Positions 48,530-61,400 of a stretch of DNA of 64,000 nt are shown piece after piece. The DNA is taken from assembly GCF_014066305.1 (NCBI RefSeq), contig NW_023501093.1, forward strand, positions 284,252 to 348,251, read 5' to 3'. Source of the stretch: Letharia columbiana. Taxonomy: Eukaryota > Ascomycota > Lecanoromycetes > Lecanorales > Parmeliaceae. The notes below the pieces were generated by a model. That model was not told the origin of the DNA. It was given only the letters and a program-made list of their open reading frames with translations, and made no database searches. Position numbers and translations under genes: made by a program. The number at the start of each line of letters is the position of its first letter. Position 1 is the stretch's first letter.

Positions 48530-50502
48530 TCCGATAACCGCCCGGAGGCAACAAATGCGATTTCTATCATTATTATCAATACTACCACTCCATGACTACT
48601 ATATAATCTACACTCAATGGTCTAGATCCATTCTATAGACTCTATTTAATCCTTCCTATCATAAAATCGTTCTATATAGTCCCCTTTACGATATAAAGAG
48701 ACTTTATATATAGCGTATCCCCCTCTAGTCTTTAATGCTCCTTTATTATTACTACTAATTTCTCTACTAAAACGCCTCTTCTAAACGTTTAAATAATATA
48801 TAAGATACTATCGAATAGTATTTAAATCTTACTAGTTATAATTACCTTATAGTAATTTCGATAGAGTAATAATTAGAGTAAGAGGCGGCCGAGATCGAAT
48901 ACCTTCTCTATCTTCTTTAACTAATTTTACTACTACTAGCTCGAGAAACTTCTAATACTTCTAATAAAACGTTTCTATTAATTTATAGAGCTTAAAGATA
49001 TTTAAAAGACTTTTATCTAAATATTAATAAAGTAGAGGTATCTAGTTTTAATTATAAGCTTATTAAAAAGAATATATAGCTATCAGAGTATTAAATCGAT
49101 TAATCTCCTCTATATACTTATTATAATAATAGAAAAGCTTAAGAACTTAAAACTCCTTCTCTTATATATTCTAATTATTCTCTTTAAAAGTAGATAGAAT
49201 TATATAACTATTTATACTAGTCTTACTAAAACGTTTTCTCTTTTTAAAGATAGAGTTATTAATCTCTCTTATATTATATATAGTAATTAGAGCTAGAATA
49301 AGATTATTATCTTATTAAACTATTATTAATATATTATTCTAAATTACTATAGCGAGAACTCCATACGAAATATCTCTTATAAAGACTTATTTTATCTCTA
49401 TAAGCAATTTTAAGAGATCTAATCGATTTAGCTTTATAATTTTATATATCGTAATTTCTCTATCTTTTAAAGTTATAGCTAGCTTAGATTCGATAAAATA
49501 ATTATTTATAAAGAGAATAGAGTTATGAAATAATATATTAATAGCTAATTTAAATACTATAGCTAATATATCTCTAAGATCTTTAATTTTTAATCTATTC
49601 TTAAAACTTTATATAGGAGAATATTAGATATAATTATAAAGATAGCCCTTATCGCTAATTATAAATAGCTTATATCCCTTCTTAATTAACTTATCTAAAG
49701 CTATTATAAAATAATATATATATCTTATCTTCTTAATTATATATTTATTAATTACGATATAAGAACTCGAGATATAAAGCTTCTTTTAATTACTTCGTAT
49801 CTTACTCATAAATAACTAAAGCTTTTTATATTATATAGACTATTTATATCTATCTATTTTAATAATTCTAAAGTTCTCTTCGATAGAGTCTAAGTAATAA
49901 ATAAATTTCCGAAGAAGAATATAGCGATTTCGAGTTATATTTCTAGTAATTAATAAAGCCACCGAAGTAATTTTATTAATTCTCTAATAATTATAAATAG
50001 TAGAAAAATAAAAGATTTCTATATAGATTATAATAGTAACGAAGATTTTTAGCTTCGAAATATCGATAGGCTTTTAAATAAAATCTAAAGTACTCTATAG
50101 AGAGATATATAAATTAATATTTCTATAAAGTATATCCTAGATAGTAATAATCTATATAAGACTAAATATTATATATAAAGTAATTTTTATATCGCTTAAA
50201 AGATAATTAATAATTATATAATACTTAATTTTTATTAGCTAATACTCTAATAGTAGAGATATACTTTAAAGAAGAATATTACGCTATTCGAGTCTCTTCT
50301 TTCTTATATTAATCTAGACGTCTCTTTTCTAATATTTTATAACTTAATCTAATTCTTTCTTATTAGAAGTAGATAGAGTAGCAATTTTAGCTATATTAAA
50401 CTTAATATAATAGAGTTATTATAAAGAATAAAAAAAGTCGCGTAATTGAGACGCGGAGAAAAACCACGCTAATTTGTTACCTCGGTCTAGGCGGTTATCG
50501 GA
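48530..50502 (-). mobile_element. Degenerate piggyBac-type DNA transposon
   Basis: 1973 bp between inverted ends TCCGATAACCGCC (left, 48530) and its complement (ending 50502). The similarity continues as a gapped match through CAACAAAT (left) and TAACAAAT (right complement). The internal minus-strand frame is piggyBac transposase. The piggyBac target TTAA is not visible at the ends (TTTA left, TATA right), so the true outer limits may differ by a few bases. Only the ends are GC-bearing; the inside is RIP-mutated. Confidence 0.75.
48700..50400 (-). pseudogene. PiggyBac transposase remnant (DDE_Tnp_1_7 type)
   Basis: The minus strand reads SSYIVINKYIIKKIRYIYYF then KKGYKLFIISDKGYLYNYI, matching the piggyBac core (first Asp in AVDE-type, then KGxKxxxxxDxGY). 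Next come ILFINNYF at 49495-49518, where active enzymes have (M/F)DNYF, so this catalytic Asp has become Asn, and LKDREITIY. The C-terminal cysteine cluster should lie at about 48630-48830, opposite the homologous 50819-51002 fragment. Multiple stops make it inactive. Confidence 0.85.
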
Positions 50503-50703
50503 TATAGAGATATTAGACTTAGCGGGAATAGAAATATCTTTATTTATTAAATTAGTTTTTTTTTTATATTTTAAAATAACTTAAAGTATAGCGAATTTTA
50601 TATTATACTATTTAAATATTAGCATAAATATTAATTTAGTTTTAAACGATATTAATATAGATTTTAACTTCTATATATGAAAGATATATAGATTATTTTC
50701 TTA
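50503..50703. other. Short AT-rich spacer between piggyBac copies
   Basis: RIP-mutated; possibly the continuation of copia copy 2, but no motif is visible. Confidence 0.35.
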
Positions 50704-51002
50704 TCCGATAACCTCACATGTAACAAATTTATTTTTCCTACTACCCCTCGTACCATCTCCATCACATTCCACTCCCACCATATAATCTACTATGAATGGC
50801 TTGTATCTAGTCTAGAGACTACATAGCAACTACCCTATCATGAAATCGCTTCACACAGTCCCCTTTGCGACATAAGATGACTTTACATATACTGCACCCC
50901 TTAGTCCTTAGGGAAATACCACTATTACGACTAATCTCTCTACCAAAACCCCTCCCCTTAATGTCTATGCGACATTGAACACACGTACGACTACCCTTCA
51001 CA
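50704..51002 (-). pseudogene. PiggyBac transposase C-terminal zinc-ribbon fragment
   Basis: Direct homologue of 48530-48830 and nearly free of RIP. It starts with the piggyBac terminal sequence TCCGATAACC. The minus-strand frame (about 50819-51002, stop at the 50819 end) codes CVQCRIDIKGRGFG, then GCSICKVILCRKGDC and KRFH, the CxxC...CxxCxxxLC...C...FH cysteine/histidine cluster that ends piggyBac transposases. The frame runs on to 51016 only because it enters the adjoining copia LTR, so no start codon belongs to it. The rest of the transposon is missing: the fragment abuts a truncated copia LTR at about 51003. Confidence 0.8.
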
Positions 51003-51073
51003 CTAAGGCGTGTCACGTGACGTAGTCACGTGACCGCCAAGACGCCAAGAGTCACGTGATCCGAATTTCAACA
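51003..51073 (-). repeat. Copia copy 3, truncated 3' LTR
   Basis: 71 bp ending ATCCGAATTTCAACA, the exact complement of the 20068 LTR start. Contains three intact CACGTG palindromes within 50 bp (GTCACGTGAC, GTCACGTGAC, GTCACGTGAT) and lacks the rest of the LTR, which has been replaced by the piggyBac fragment. Confidence 0.9.
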
Positions 51074-51144
51074 CTCCCCTTCGCACGTATCCTTTTATAA
51101 GCGAAATCCGGTAAATACGAAGTTTAACGCTAACGGTGTTAAAA

Positions 51145-51240
51145 CCGGGTAGGTAAGGTGAGACTAGCGCCGGGTAGTTAAAGTGAAATTAGTACCGGGT
51201 AGCTAAGGTGAGTTAGTGCCGGGTAGTTAGCGTGAAAAGC
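51145..51240. repeat. Four ~25-bp tandem units in copia 3' region
   Basis: Units start CCGGGTAG at 51145, 51170, 51195 and 51219, with consensus CCGGGTAGYTAARGTGARAY followed by TAGYR. Unmutated. Equivalent degenerate arrays lie at 27505-27690, with one unit near 45285. Confidence 0.9.
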
Positions 51241-51263
51241 ACACCCCCTATACCCCTACCCCT
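51241..51263 (-). repeat. G-rich (sense strand) tract
   Basis: Plus strand ACACCCCCTATACCCCTACC, so the element's sense strand carries three G runs of four or five. Counterpart of 27463-27492 and 45242-45259. Confidence 0.6.
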
Positions 51264-51849
51264 CTATACGGACGAAATTAAAAAACATGAGATTTAAAGT
51301 TCGCGACATCTAAAATAGGGTAGGTAAAGTGAAAAGTCGAAATCTGAAAACGACTATGTCAAACTATGGCCCCCACCCAAATATGACTCAAATTCCACTT
51401 TTTGTCAAAAAACGGTTTTTTTGGAAATTTTATTTCCAGGCCATCTGGTACACACCAAAAATCGATTAATTCGAGGCCGGAGGATATTTATGGGGGTGAC
51501 TGAATAAAATAATTGGAAGAAATCCTTCTAGCTGCATATCGCCGGCTATAAGGCCTCTATAAGGTCGTTTTAGATAACTAATCCTTAATAATAGTAGCTA
51601 ATAATAGCAATTTAAAGATATAATATTTAAGATATTAATAACGAATAGATATAAGTTTCTTAAAAGAGTTTTAAAAGTTTTAATAACGATAGCGGTAATA
51701 GCGCTAAAGAAATAGCTATTTCGATATAAAATAGCGAGTTTATAGAGTATTAAGCTTAATATAGCGGCTCGATAAGCGACTTAAGTCGATTATTTATAAT
51801 GCGAGAATTAATAAAATAGCTTCTTCTAAAGTAGATAGCTTCTTTTATA

Positions 51850-54800
51850 TTAAGACTATTAAGCTATAATTATAAGCGATATTTTAATTTAATAAGTTAA
51901 TAAAACCTCTTAAACTTATTCTTATTAAGAGTCTTAATAAGATTATTAATTATCTATTAATCGATAAAGATATAATCTAAAGCGATATTTTTAGCGATAA
52001 CTTATTTTTATATATAGTAATATTAAATATTAATATATTTAATATAAATATAAAACTAAGAGTTTTTAGCTAGTATTATAGCGCCTTAATTATTATAAAA
52101 AATAATTATCACTTATATTTATTTATTATTAAAATTAAGCTAATTTAATAAATTACGTAATTAAATTACTTCTTTAATAATTTATATTTAATTAATATAT
52201 TTAGTCTTATAAATCGAGAGTATTATAATAAATTATCGCTTCGATAATTAATTAATAATCTTACTATCGATATTAAATATATATTTAGATATAAAGTAAT
52301 AAATATCTTAATTATCGACTTAATCGACATCGATATAATCGCTTAGAGATTTTAGATCTCCTCTAAAAACGAGTTAATAGTCGACGATTTATCTAAGATA
52401 GCGAAAGATTCGCTTAATCGCTTTTTAATAGACTTTATTAAGATTCGAGCTATATCGAGATATTATCGAGATCGCGAATATAATATCTAATCTTATATCG
52501 AATATTATATATATTAATAATCTTATTATTAACTAATACTTAATGCGAGAGACTTTAAAGACTTAAAAGTCCTCTTCGAATATCTAATATCTTTCGATAT
52601 TTATAAAAGTAGATATATCTTTAAATTCTTATATATTATACTTAGTAAGAAACTTTTTAATATATTTTATTTAATTAAGTTAAATAATATAATTAATATA
52701 ATTTTTAATAATAGTTATATCTAGATAATAGATATATAATTTTAAATTAGTTATTTCGAAATAACTATTAAACTTATCTTTAATATCTTAAATTTCTACT
52801 TTATCGAGGTTAACTAAGAGAATATTATTTATATAAATTATAATAATTATAATATTATTAATAAAAATTAAGAAATTAGTTATAATAGACTTAAAGCTTA
52901 ATTTCTTTAAATATATAAAGAGAATATTATATTAAATTCTCGAAGATTACTTTAAATCGTATAGCGCCTTCTTTAACTTATATATCTTATATTTATTATT
53001 AATTTTAAAGTTTATAAACTATATTATATAAATAATTTTCTTTATATTATTATAGAGAAAAGTGATTTTAATATTTATTTACTTTAATTTTTAATTAAGA
53101 GTTATTATTAAAGTAAAGATCGCTTTATAATTTATAGACTTAACTATAAAAGCGAAAGTCTTATTAAAATTTACGCCTTCGCGCTATTTAAAATTATAAA
53201 TTATTTATTAAGCTTTATATCGTATAATCTTCTTAATAAGATCTCGCTTAAATTTATAAACTTATTTATTATTTAGAATATATATATTTAAAAATAAATT
53301 TATTAAGATTTAAATATTATTAGCTATAAGAGAGTTAACTTCTTTCTATATAATAAGTTTCTATTTTATTTTTCGATATTTATTCGTTATTATCTCTCGA
53401 TATATTTAAGACTTAAATAGTTTAAAAGCGTTAGCTTTAATTAAAAGAATAAGTAAATCTAGCGAGAGATCGCGATAAGCTTTAAGAACTTTTATATCGT
53501 TTAGACTATTTTAAAAAAAGCTATTAATTAATTATAAATCTAATTATAGATCTTATTAAGGCTTATACTAAAGATATTAATCTTATAAGCGTATTTTCGC
53601 TTAGAGTTTTAAGTAATTTCGACTTTATCTCTTCTAAATATATCTATAAAGATATCTATAATAATATCCTATATCTACGGCGGAGATATCTACGAAGATA
53701 CTTCTCTAATAGAGATTTATATAATAATAATAAATTCTCTTCTAACGGCTTTAGCTAAGATAATTATTACTTTAATAAATATTTTTTATCTTATTCTTTT
53801 TAAAGCTCTTTTCTTTAAAATTAATATTAAAGAAATAGTCGATAGCTCGTATATAATCTTTTATAACGTATCTATATAACGCTTATTTCTATTTTTAAAT
53901 AGATTTTAATTATTTATCTCTCTTTTTTTAGCGAGATTAAGCTTAAATAAAATAAACTTAAAAGAGATATTATTAATTTAAATTATATTTAAATAAATCT
54001 AAATTTTATTATTTAATATTAATATATAATAAAATTAATTAGCTTTATAATTAATTAAGCGCCTCTTATAGGCGTAATTCTTATATTTAATTTAATCGAT
54101 ATTTAATAGATATATTTAATAGAAACTAGTTTATTCAATAATTTAAAGATATAAAATATTAGATAAATAGTTTATAGAGGCTTTATAAGAGGTAATATTC
54201 TTTTCGAATATTAATTATAGATTGCGTAGATAATTAGAAGTCTACGCGAATTTCGATTAATACTTTTATAATAGTTTACTCTCTTTAAATATAGCGCTAG
54301 TCTTATATTATATCGTTTAATTAAGATATTTAAATTTATTATTTATTTAAGAGTTATTAGATATAATATTTTTTTAGATAATTTCTTTAATAAGTCGAAA
54401 AGTATATATATTATAGTTATTATACTCGAAATTATAGTTACTACGAAATCTAATATAAATATAATTTTTATACTCGACTTAATTTAGAAAAGACTTAAAC
54501 GTTATAAGAATTATAAGATTATTTTTATTAGAAAATAAGAATATAGCGAAATAAAGCGTTTTATCGTTTAGAAAGATTATTATTTATTTATAATTATTAT
54601 AAAAAATAGAAAAAGACTCTTAAAGATTATTATAAATTAAATTATTCTCTTAGCGATCTAACGTTATATAATATTTATATAATTTAATTTTTATATTAAT
54701 AATACTATATAATTTATATATATTCTTAAAAAATAAAATAAATAAATTTATTTCGATATATATTTTAATTAATTTCTTTAAATTCTAATATTTTAAGTAA

Positions 54801-57800
54801 TTATAATAAGCGTATTATATATATAAGATTTTTTTATTAATTTAAGAATCTAGAATATTAGCGAATAAGAATAAGAATTTAGATTTAGATATAGATATAG
54901 ATATAGTAAACTTATTATAGATAGAGATATCTTTATTAATAACTACTAAGTATATAAAAACCTCTATTTATATATTTAGCGTATAAAGATAATTACGCTA
55001 GCGTCTAAAAATAATATTATACTTCTCTATTTTAATATTCTTAAATATAAATTAAAGCGAATAGTTTTAATCTTTAAATTATTCTTAAGAAATTAGATTA
55101 AAACTACTATTAAAGATATATTAGATATCTTTTATATATAAAGTTTATTTATTCTCGAGATTTTTATATTTAAGCTTAATACATTTAAAGTTAATAATTA
55201 TAATTAAGTTATTAACTTTATTAATTAAACGATATAATTTAAATAAAATAAAGATTTAAAAGATTAAGAAGTTATAAGTAATATATTAAGTATAAATATT
55301 ATTAATAAATTATAGATATAATAATATAACGATTATAAATATCGAAGAAGTTTAAGCTATAGTCTTTAAGCCCTTTTTAATAAAAAAATAATAGATTTAA
55401 TTTTATAAGAATTAAGAATTAATAATAAGATATATAATATTCTTTAAATTAGAGTTAATATATATTATAAAACTATATATTATCGCTAATTAAGTATACG
55501 TAATAATAATCTTAATATTATTAAGCTAATAATTAATAATAAACTTATTATTTTAAATATTTTTATCTTTATTATTCGAGCTAGAGAAATTATTATTATT
55601 ATTATTTTTATCGCTATAATCGCTATAATTATCGCGACCTTTATAATTATCGTAATCTCCTCTATTATTATTACTATTTTATTTCTTAAATTTAAAATAT
55701 AAAGAGATATATTTAATATTATTATATTAGTTCTTTTTATAATAATTATAATACTTATAAGTTTAAATATAAATATAAAAGTTATTAATATAGACTTCTT
55801 ATTAAATTTTATATTTAATAATTTTATCGATAATAATTAATATAATAACGCTTTATAGATTATATATAAAGAATTTATTAATTAGCGTAGTTAGTATATA
55901 GACTTTAATACTAATTAAATTAATAAAATTAATTATAATATTAATAAATCGAGTAATTATATAATTTAGATCGAACTTTATAATATTATTATTTTTAAAA
56001 ATATTATAATTTTAATTATATTATTTATAATATAAATTATATAAAAAATCTAAGTTTAAATAAAAGCGATAGATTTTTTAATTTTTATTAAACTTTAGCT
56101 TTAAGAATAAGTTATTAAACTTATTTAGAATCTTTATAAATCTATTAATATAGAATTAAGAGTTATTATTATACCTCGTAAAAGTAATATTATTTATTTT
56201 TTTAAATATAAAATTAAGAATACTTAAGTCTTAAGATTTAAACTTATTTAAAGTCTCTTAAACTTTTTTAATATTAATCTTATTCTTAATTTTAAAATAC
56301 GAGTTTTTTTTATAGCGCGATTTTAATATAATATAGATTTAATCTTATATCTATAATTAGTTATTAATCTAGACTTTAATAATAATAATATTAATAATTA
56401 ATTTTATATAATTTTTTTTAATATAGCGCTATAGTCTAAGTAGCTTTAATTTATTCTTAAATTATTACTTTTAAATTTAATAGTTAAAGATATCTTTAAA
56501 CTTATTAATATTATTAAGACGACTTAAAAAGATTAAGATTTTAAATTTCTTAAAAGATATAATACTTAGAGACTCGATAAGCTCTCTTTATTAGAGAATA
56601 AGCTAAATAAATTAAATAAGCTCGCTCTATTAAAGTCTAAACTTAAGAATAAAATCTATATATTAATAAGATTTAAAGAAATAATTAAAATAAACGATAT
56701 TAACGAAATTAAGCGCGCTTAAAAATTAAAGAGATCTTTATTAAATATTAGCTTTAATAGAGACTTAGAGATTAATTACTTTAATATTAAATTAAAATTA
56801 ATAAAAGAGCTTAATATATACTTACTCTCGCTATTAAAATATTCTTCGTAGTATATTAGAGATTTAAGCGTATAAGAGAAATCTTATTAAGCTTTAAAAT
56901 TAGCTCGATATAGCTTAAATCTTTATTTATAAAGATTTATTATCTATTAATACTCGAAATAGCGAATAATATTCTATCGAAAAATTAAATAATTAATAAA
57001 TATTAAAGATATTAAAGTAATTTAAGAACGTTATAATAATAGAAATCTATCTCTTATATATAGATATAATACTATATTATTAAAATTATATTAATTATCT
57101 TAATAACTAAAAGCTCTATTTATCTTCTCTAAAATTAACTTAATTAAAGTTTAAGACTCAAGACCAAGATTAATCATAAGGTTATTTACTTATTATCGAG
57201 ATATTTTATCTTTAAAATAAATATTTATATTAAGACTTCTTTACGATAATAAAGATTTCTTTCCCCTTTCGCTTTTAAGACTAAGATTCTTATTTTTTTA
57301 ATTAATATATCTCTATTAGCGATAGCTAAAAACTACGTAATTAACGTTAAAGCTAAAATTATTTTTTTTAAATTATATTTCTTCTAGCGATAATTAGAAT
57401 AACTAGTTTCTAGCCTTTATTACGAATATTTTATAATTAAATAAATACAAAGTCTAAATACTCGCTATCTAATTCTTTAATATTTATAATATATAAATAA
57501 GAGCGTATTATTTCTTTATTTAGCGTATTTTATATAGGAAAGCTAATAATATTCTAGAGACTTTAGTAATAATATAATTTAATTAATTATATAGCGGCTT
57601 CGATAATTTTAACTAGATATAATATATTTTAACTCGCTTTATATTATCTTAAATAAAAAGTAAAAGCGCTTAAGCGATAGTCCTTAGCTTTTAAATTATA
57701 AGCGAATTATAGCTATTTAAATCTAGAATAATTATTTTAAAATAGAAATTTCTTATATTAAGAAGATTAATAAAGTCTTCTATAGTTATAATTATCTTTA
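51850..57800 (-). pseudogene. Copia gag-pol remnant, copy 3
   Basis: On the minus strand a YINN tetrapeptide at 52824-52835 stands in the position of YVDD, inside IYINNILLVNLDKV. The surrounding order and spacing to the 3' region equal copy 1. The region to about 53250 is RT; integrase and gag are assigned by position up to the primer-binding site at 57881-57896 (complement GATTATAAGCTTAAAC, again half-tRNA(iMet)-like). Stops are frequent throughout. Confidence 0.75.
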
Positions 57801-57896
57801 TTATAATAGATATAAATATCTAAAGATAATCGTAGCTATAGCGGTAAGTTATATTATTATTAAAATAGTTATTAAATATAGTTTAAGCTTATAATC

Positions 57897-58033
57897 TATT
57901 AAAATATAAAGATAGAATACTTAGTTATATTAACTATAGAGTTCTATAAAAGAAAAGAGCGACTTAATATAGGCGTACTAAGGCGTATTACGTAACGTAG
58001 TCACGTAACCGCCAAGACGCCAAGAGTCACGTG

Positions 58034-58038
<5 letters not shown>
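57897..58038 (-). repeat. Copia copy 3, 5' LTR (lacking outermost bases)
   Basis: Homologous to the complement of the 149-bp LTR: ATACTTAGTTATATTAACTA, AAAAGAGCGAC, then CGCCAAGACGCCAAGAGTCA and CGTGATTTTA, after which the final CCGAATTTCAACA is replaced by poly-A. Confidence 0.85.

Positions 58039-58084
<46 letters not shown>
58039..58084. repeat. 46-bp uninterrupted A tract at a junction
   Basis: A pure run of A between a truncated copia LTR and an internal LINE fragment. No other homopolymer in the window approaches this length. It could be a retained poly-A tail from retroposition, a repaired junction, or an assembly artefact. Confidence 0.85.
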
Positions 58085-58085
<1 letters not shown>

Positions 58086-58444
58086 GCTATAATATTAATA
58101 TCTAACTTTATTAAAATTATTATAAAAGAATCTTTCTTAAATTAATAATTTAAAACTATTAATAAATAATTTATTAAGAATTAATTAAATAATAAAGTAA
58201 TATAAGAGAATAGTATATCGTTAAAATATAATCTATCTTTGAATAAGCTATAATCTAATAATAAAGTAGATTTAATATTTATTAAATTCTATTAATTTTC
58301 TCTCTCTTAACGTAAAAAACGTTTTAATCTAGATTCTCTAAAGAAATAGATTATTAATAAAGAGAATATTAATCGATATATACTAAAGAAGAAAAAAAGA
58401 AGAGAGTAAAGGAGAGCTAAGAAGAATAAATAATATAAGAAGAG
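58085..58444 (+). mobile_element. LINE fragment, copy 4
   Basis: Collinear with about 12652-13000 of LINE copy 1 (starts ACGCTATAATATTAATATCT). It lacks the first ~300 bp and stops where the inverted copy 3 begins, so the rest may continue beyond the window end. Confidence 0.85.
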
Positions 58445-61400
58445 TTAATTTGAAAGTTATTTATTTTATTCGGCTATTTAGCTAAGATAGCCGCCTTAAC
58501 GAAGATATCTTATCTGGAAATCTATAGGAACTCGAACTTGTAAACCACTCTCGCTTAAGTATATATAGAGTATTACGCGAAGGCCTTTATAGAGGGAGGC
58601 TATATCGAGTAACTCTATTAAATTAACGCTAAATTAAATAAATTAGAGATAAAAGAGGAGAAATAAATAAAATAAAGAAACTATTTAAATAATAGATTTA
58701 AACTTATTAATTTATTCTAATCGCTAATATCGCTAATATCTATATCCTAATTCTTTATAATATTATTTAACTTCTTAATTATTTCTACTATTCTTTATTC
58801 GATCTAACTTATTATTTGCGAGAGAGTTAAATATTATATAAGTAGAATTCTTATAAACCTTTATTCGATTAAGAAACTCGCTTTAAAGATTCTTAAATAT
58901 TTATATATTATACTTCTTAGTTTAATATCTCTTATAAAGATATAAAACTCGATTTATAAGAATCTATTTTCGAATTAAAGTTCGATAATAACTTTAAGCG
59001 ATATCTAGAAATTAATATATAACTAAATCGTTAAAATTATATAATAAATAATATTTTTATAAAGATTAAATAATAGTTTAATAGAGAATATTTTATTATC
59101 TCTTATTAATACTTTTTAGATTAAGACTAAATACTATAAAAGCGATTATCTTATTAATAATTTTTATTTTAAATATTAAATTAAGAATTAATCGATCTAA
59201 AATAATAAAAAACTCTTTTTATATCGCTTTTAATATTATATACTTAATCTATATATAAAATAAGAATTAATTAATATTATAAATAGAATATAATTATTAT
59301 TATATTAATATCTAAGTAAAATTAATCTTTAATTAAATCTTTTTATAAAATAATTATTAAAGAAGATTCTCTATACGCGATATTCTAAACTTATTATAAG
59401 TTATAATTTATATTCTATTCGCTAAGACTCTTAATTTATAACGATATTAATAAACGAAAATAAGATCTTTAATTCTATCGCTAAAATTAATAGCTTTTAA
59501 TCTCTTATCTAAAATTATAAAATAAATTTATTAAAAGTTAATCTTCGATAAAGAAATAAAATAATTATTAATCTTTATAAAGTATTCTTATTAAAGTATA
59601 TCTAATTTTTATATATATAGAGATAAGAGTAATAGATATTAATTTAATAAAATAGCGTTAAAAATTAATCTATTAATAATATAGCTAATTTAAAAAGAGT
59701 ACTTACTATATACTATTTTAGCTAAAATTATTAAAATCGCGTATATTAAATCTTATATATCTTTTAAAACTTTAATACCCCCGTTTTATAGAGCTTATTA
59801 GATCTTAAAATTAAACTTTTTTATATTCTTTAAATCGACTTTTTTAAATAATAAATAATAGAATATTAATATTATTAATAGTTTCGTAATAGTTAGAGAG
59901 GATTTAACTTAAAAAATTTATACTAATATCTTTTTTTATCGCTATTAGATAGTCTATATTAATTTCGAGATATAATTAAACTAATTAAAAAATTAGATTA
60001 TTTAAGAATTAGTAAATATTAAAATATATAAAGAACTTTAAATATATAACGCTAAAATATTTTTAATTAGAATAATCTATATTAATTTAAAAAAGTTAAC
60101 TACTCTACTAATTATAATTATAATATTTTTATTAATAATAATTTATAAATTAATTATCTTAATTTTATCTTCTTTTATTTAATAATAAATATGAAGATTA
60201 TAAATAATATCTTAAATTTTATTATTTTATATTAACTTATAATACTTTTTTTCTAACTTATTATATATCGCTAAGAATATATATAAAAATCGTAGAGCGA
60301 ATCTAGAAAGGGATATTATAAAGATAATTTCGATTATTACTTTACTCTTAAGAAATAGATAAAATCGCGATTAGTTTTATATTAATTTCTTAATCTTTTA
60401 TAGAATTTTAATTTAAAAATTATCTAACTAATAATTAATATCTATCTTAATTAATATTTTTAGATATTTATAAAGATTATTAAGAGAAATTTCTTTTATA
60501 TTAATAATATAAATATAAGCGATATTTTTTATATATAATATATATAATTTATTTTAATTAATTCTCGCGTTAATTACGACGTAATAAATCTTTAAGACTA
60601 TTATTATAACGTCTATCTCTTTTTAGAATTATATTATAATTATAGTATTATTAATATATATTATTATCTTTAATATTCTATTCTCTATTTATATTTTTAG
60701 AATTTAAGAATTATAAGTAATATATTAAGCTAAATCTTTAATTATAATTATAAATAGAGAATAGTTTAGAAGATTTCTCTATTTTATATTACTTTATATT
60801 ATAATTATTTTTTTAATATAATTATTAATATAAATCTTAATCTTAGCTTTTTTATAAATAAGTTATATTTAAATAATAAATTTCTTAAATATATTTAATT
60901 CTTTTAGAATCGCTAGAAGAAATTTATAATTAATTTAATTATATATTTTTTTCTAATTAAAAAAGAGAATAGCGATTTTCTCTTATTTCTATAATAATTT
61001 CTTAATAAATTTATACTTAACTATTAGATATTAAATTATTTTAATATTATTATTAATAAGCCTCTTTAATAAAAAGATTAATTATTATTTATTAATTATC
61101 TTATCTAGAGCCTTTATTAAATATTATATTAAAATATTTATAAAGATTTTATAATTTATATTTATAATAGATAGAAAACGATAATTTTTAATATTAATTT
61201 ATTTATTTTTATTCTTAAAAAGAATAATAAGAATCTTATTTATTTAATACTTCGAAAGCTTCTACTTTCGCTATATCTAATTATAGAAAAAAATTAATTA
61301 TATAATAATAATCGAGGTTTTCTCTTTTTTCTTCTTTTTATATTTTATAATAATCTTATAAAACTTACTTAAAAGATTATCTTTATCTAGCGAGATTTTT

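Larger units (their letters stand above)
51074..51810 (-). repeat. Copia copy 3 3' non-coding region
   Basis: Left to right: CTCCCCTTCGC (complement of a GCGAAGGGGAG primer tract, directly next to the LTR), a 25-bp repeat array (51145-51240), a C-rich tract (51241-51263), module A (about 51301-51360), module B (about 51385-51483), and module D (about 51690-51790, RIP-mutated). RIP changes become dense right of about 51540. No conserved frame. Confidence 0.8.
51003..58038 (-). mobile_element. Ty1/copia retrotransposon, copy 3 (minus strand)
   Basis: Same family as copy 1. Left: 3' LTR truncated at its outer side (51003-51073), then purine primer tract and 3' non-coding region (51074-51810). 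RT lies at about 52100-53200, and integrase and gag lie further right by position. Right: 5' LTR at 57897-58038, which also lacks its last ~13 bases and runs into a poly-A tract. The left ~540 bp is nearly unmutated while the coding part is RIP-saturated. Confidence 0.9.
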
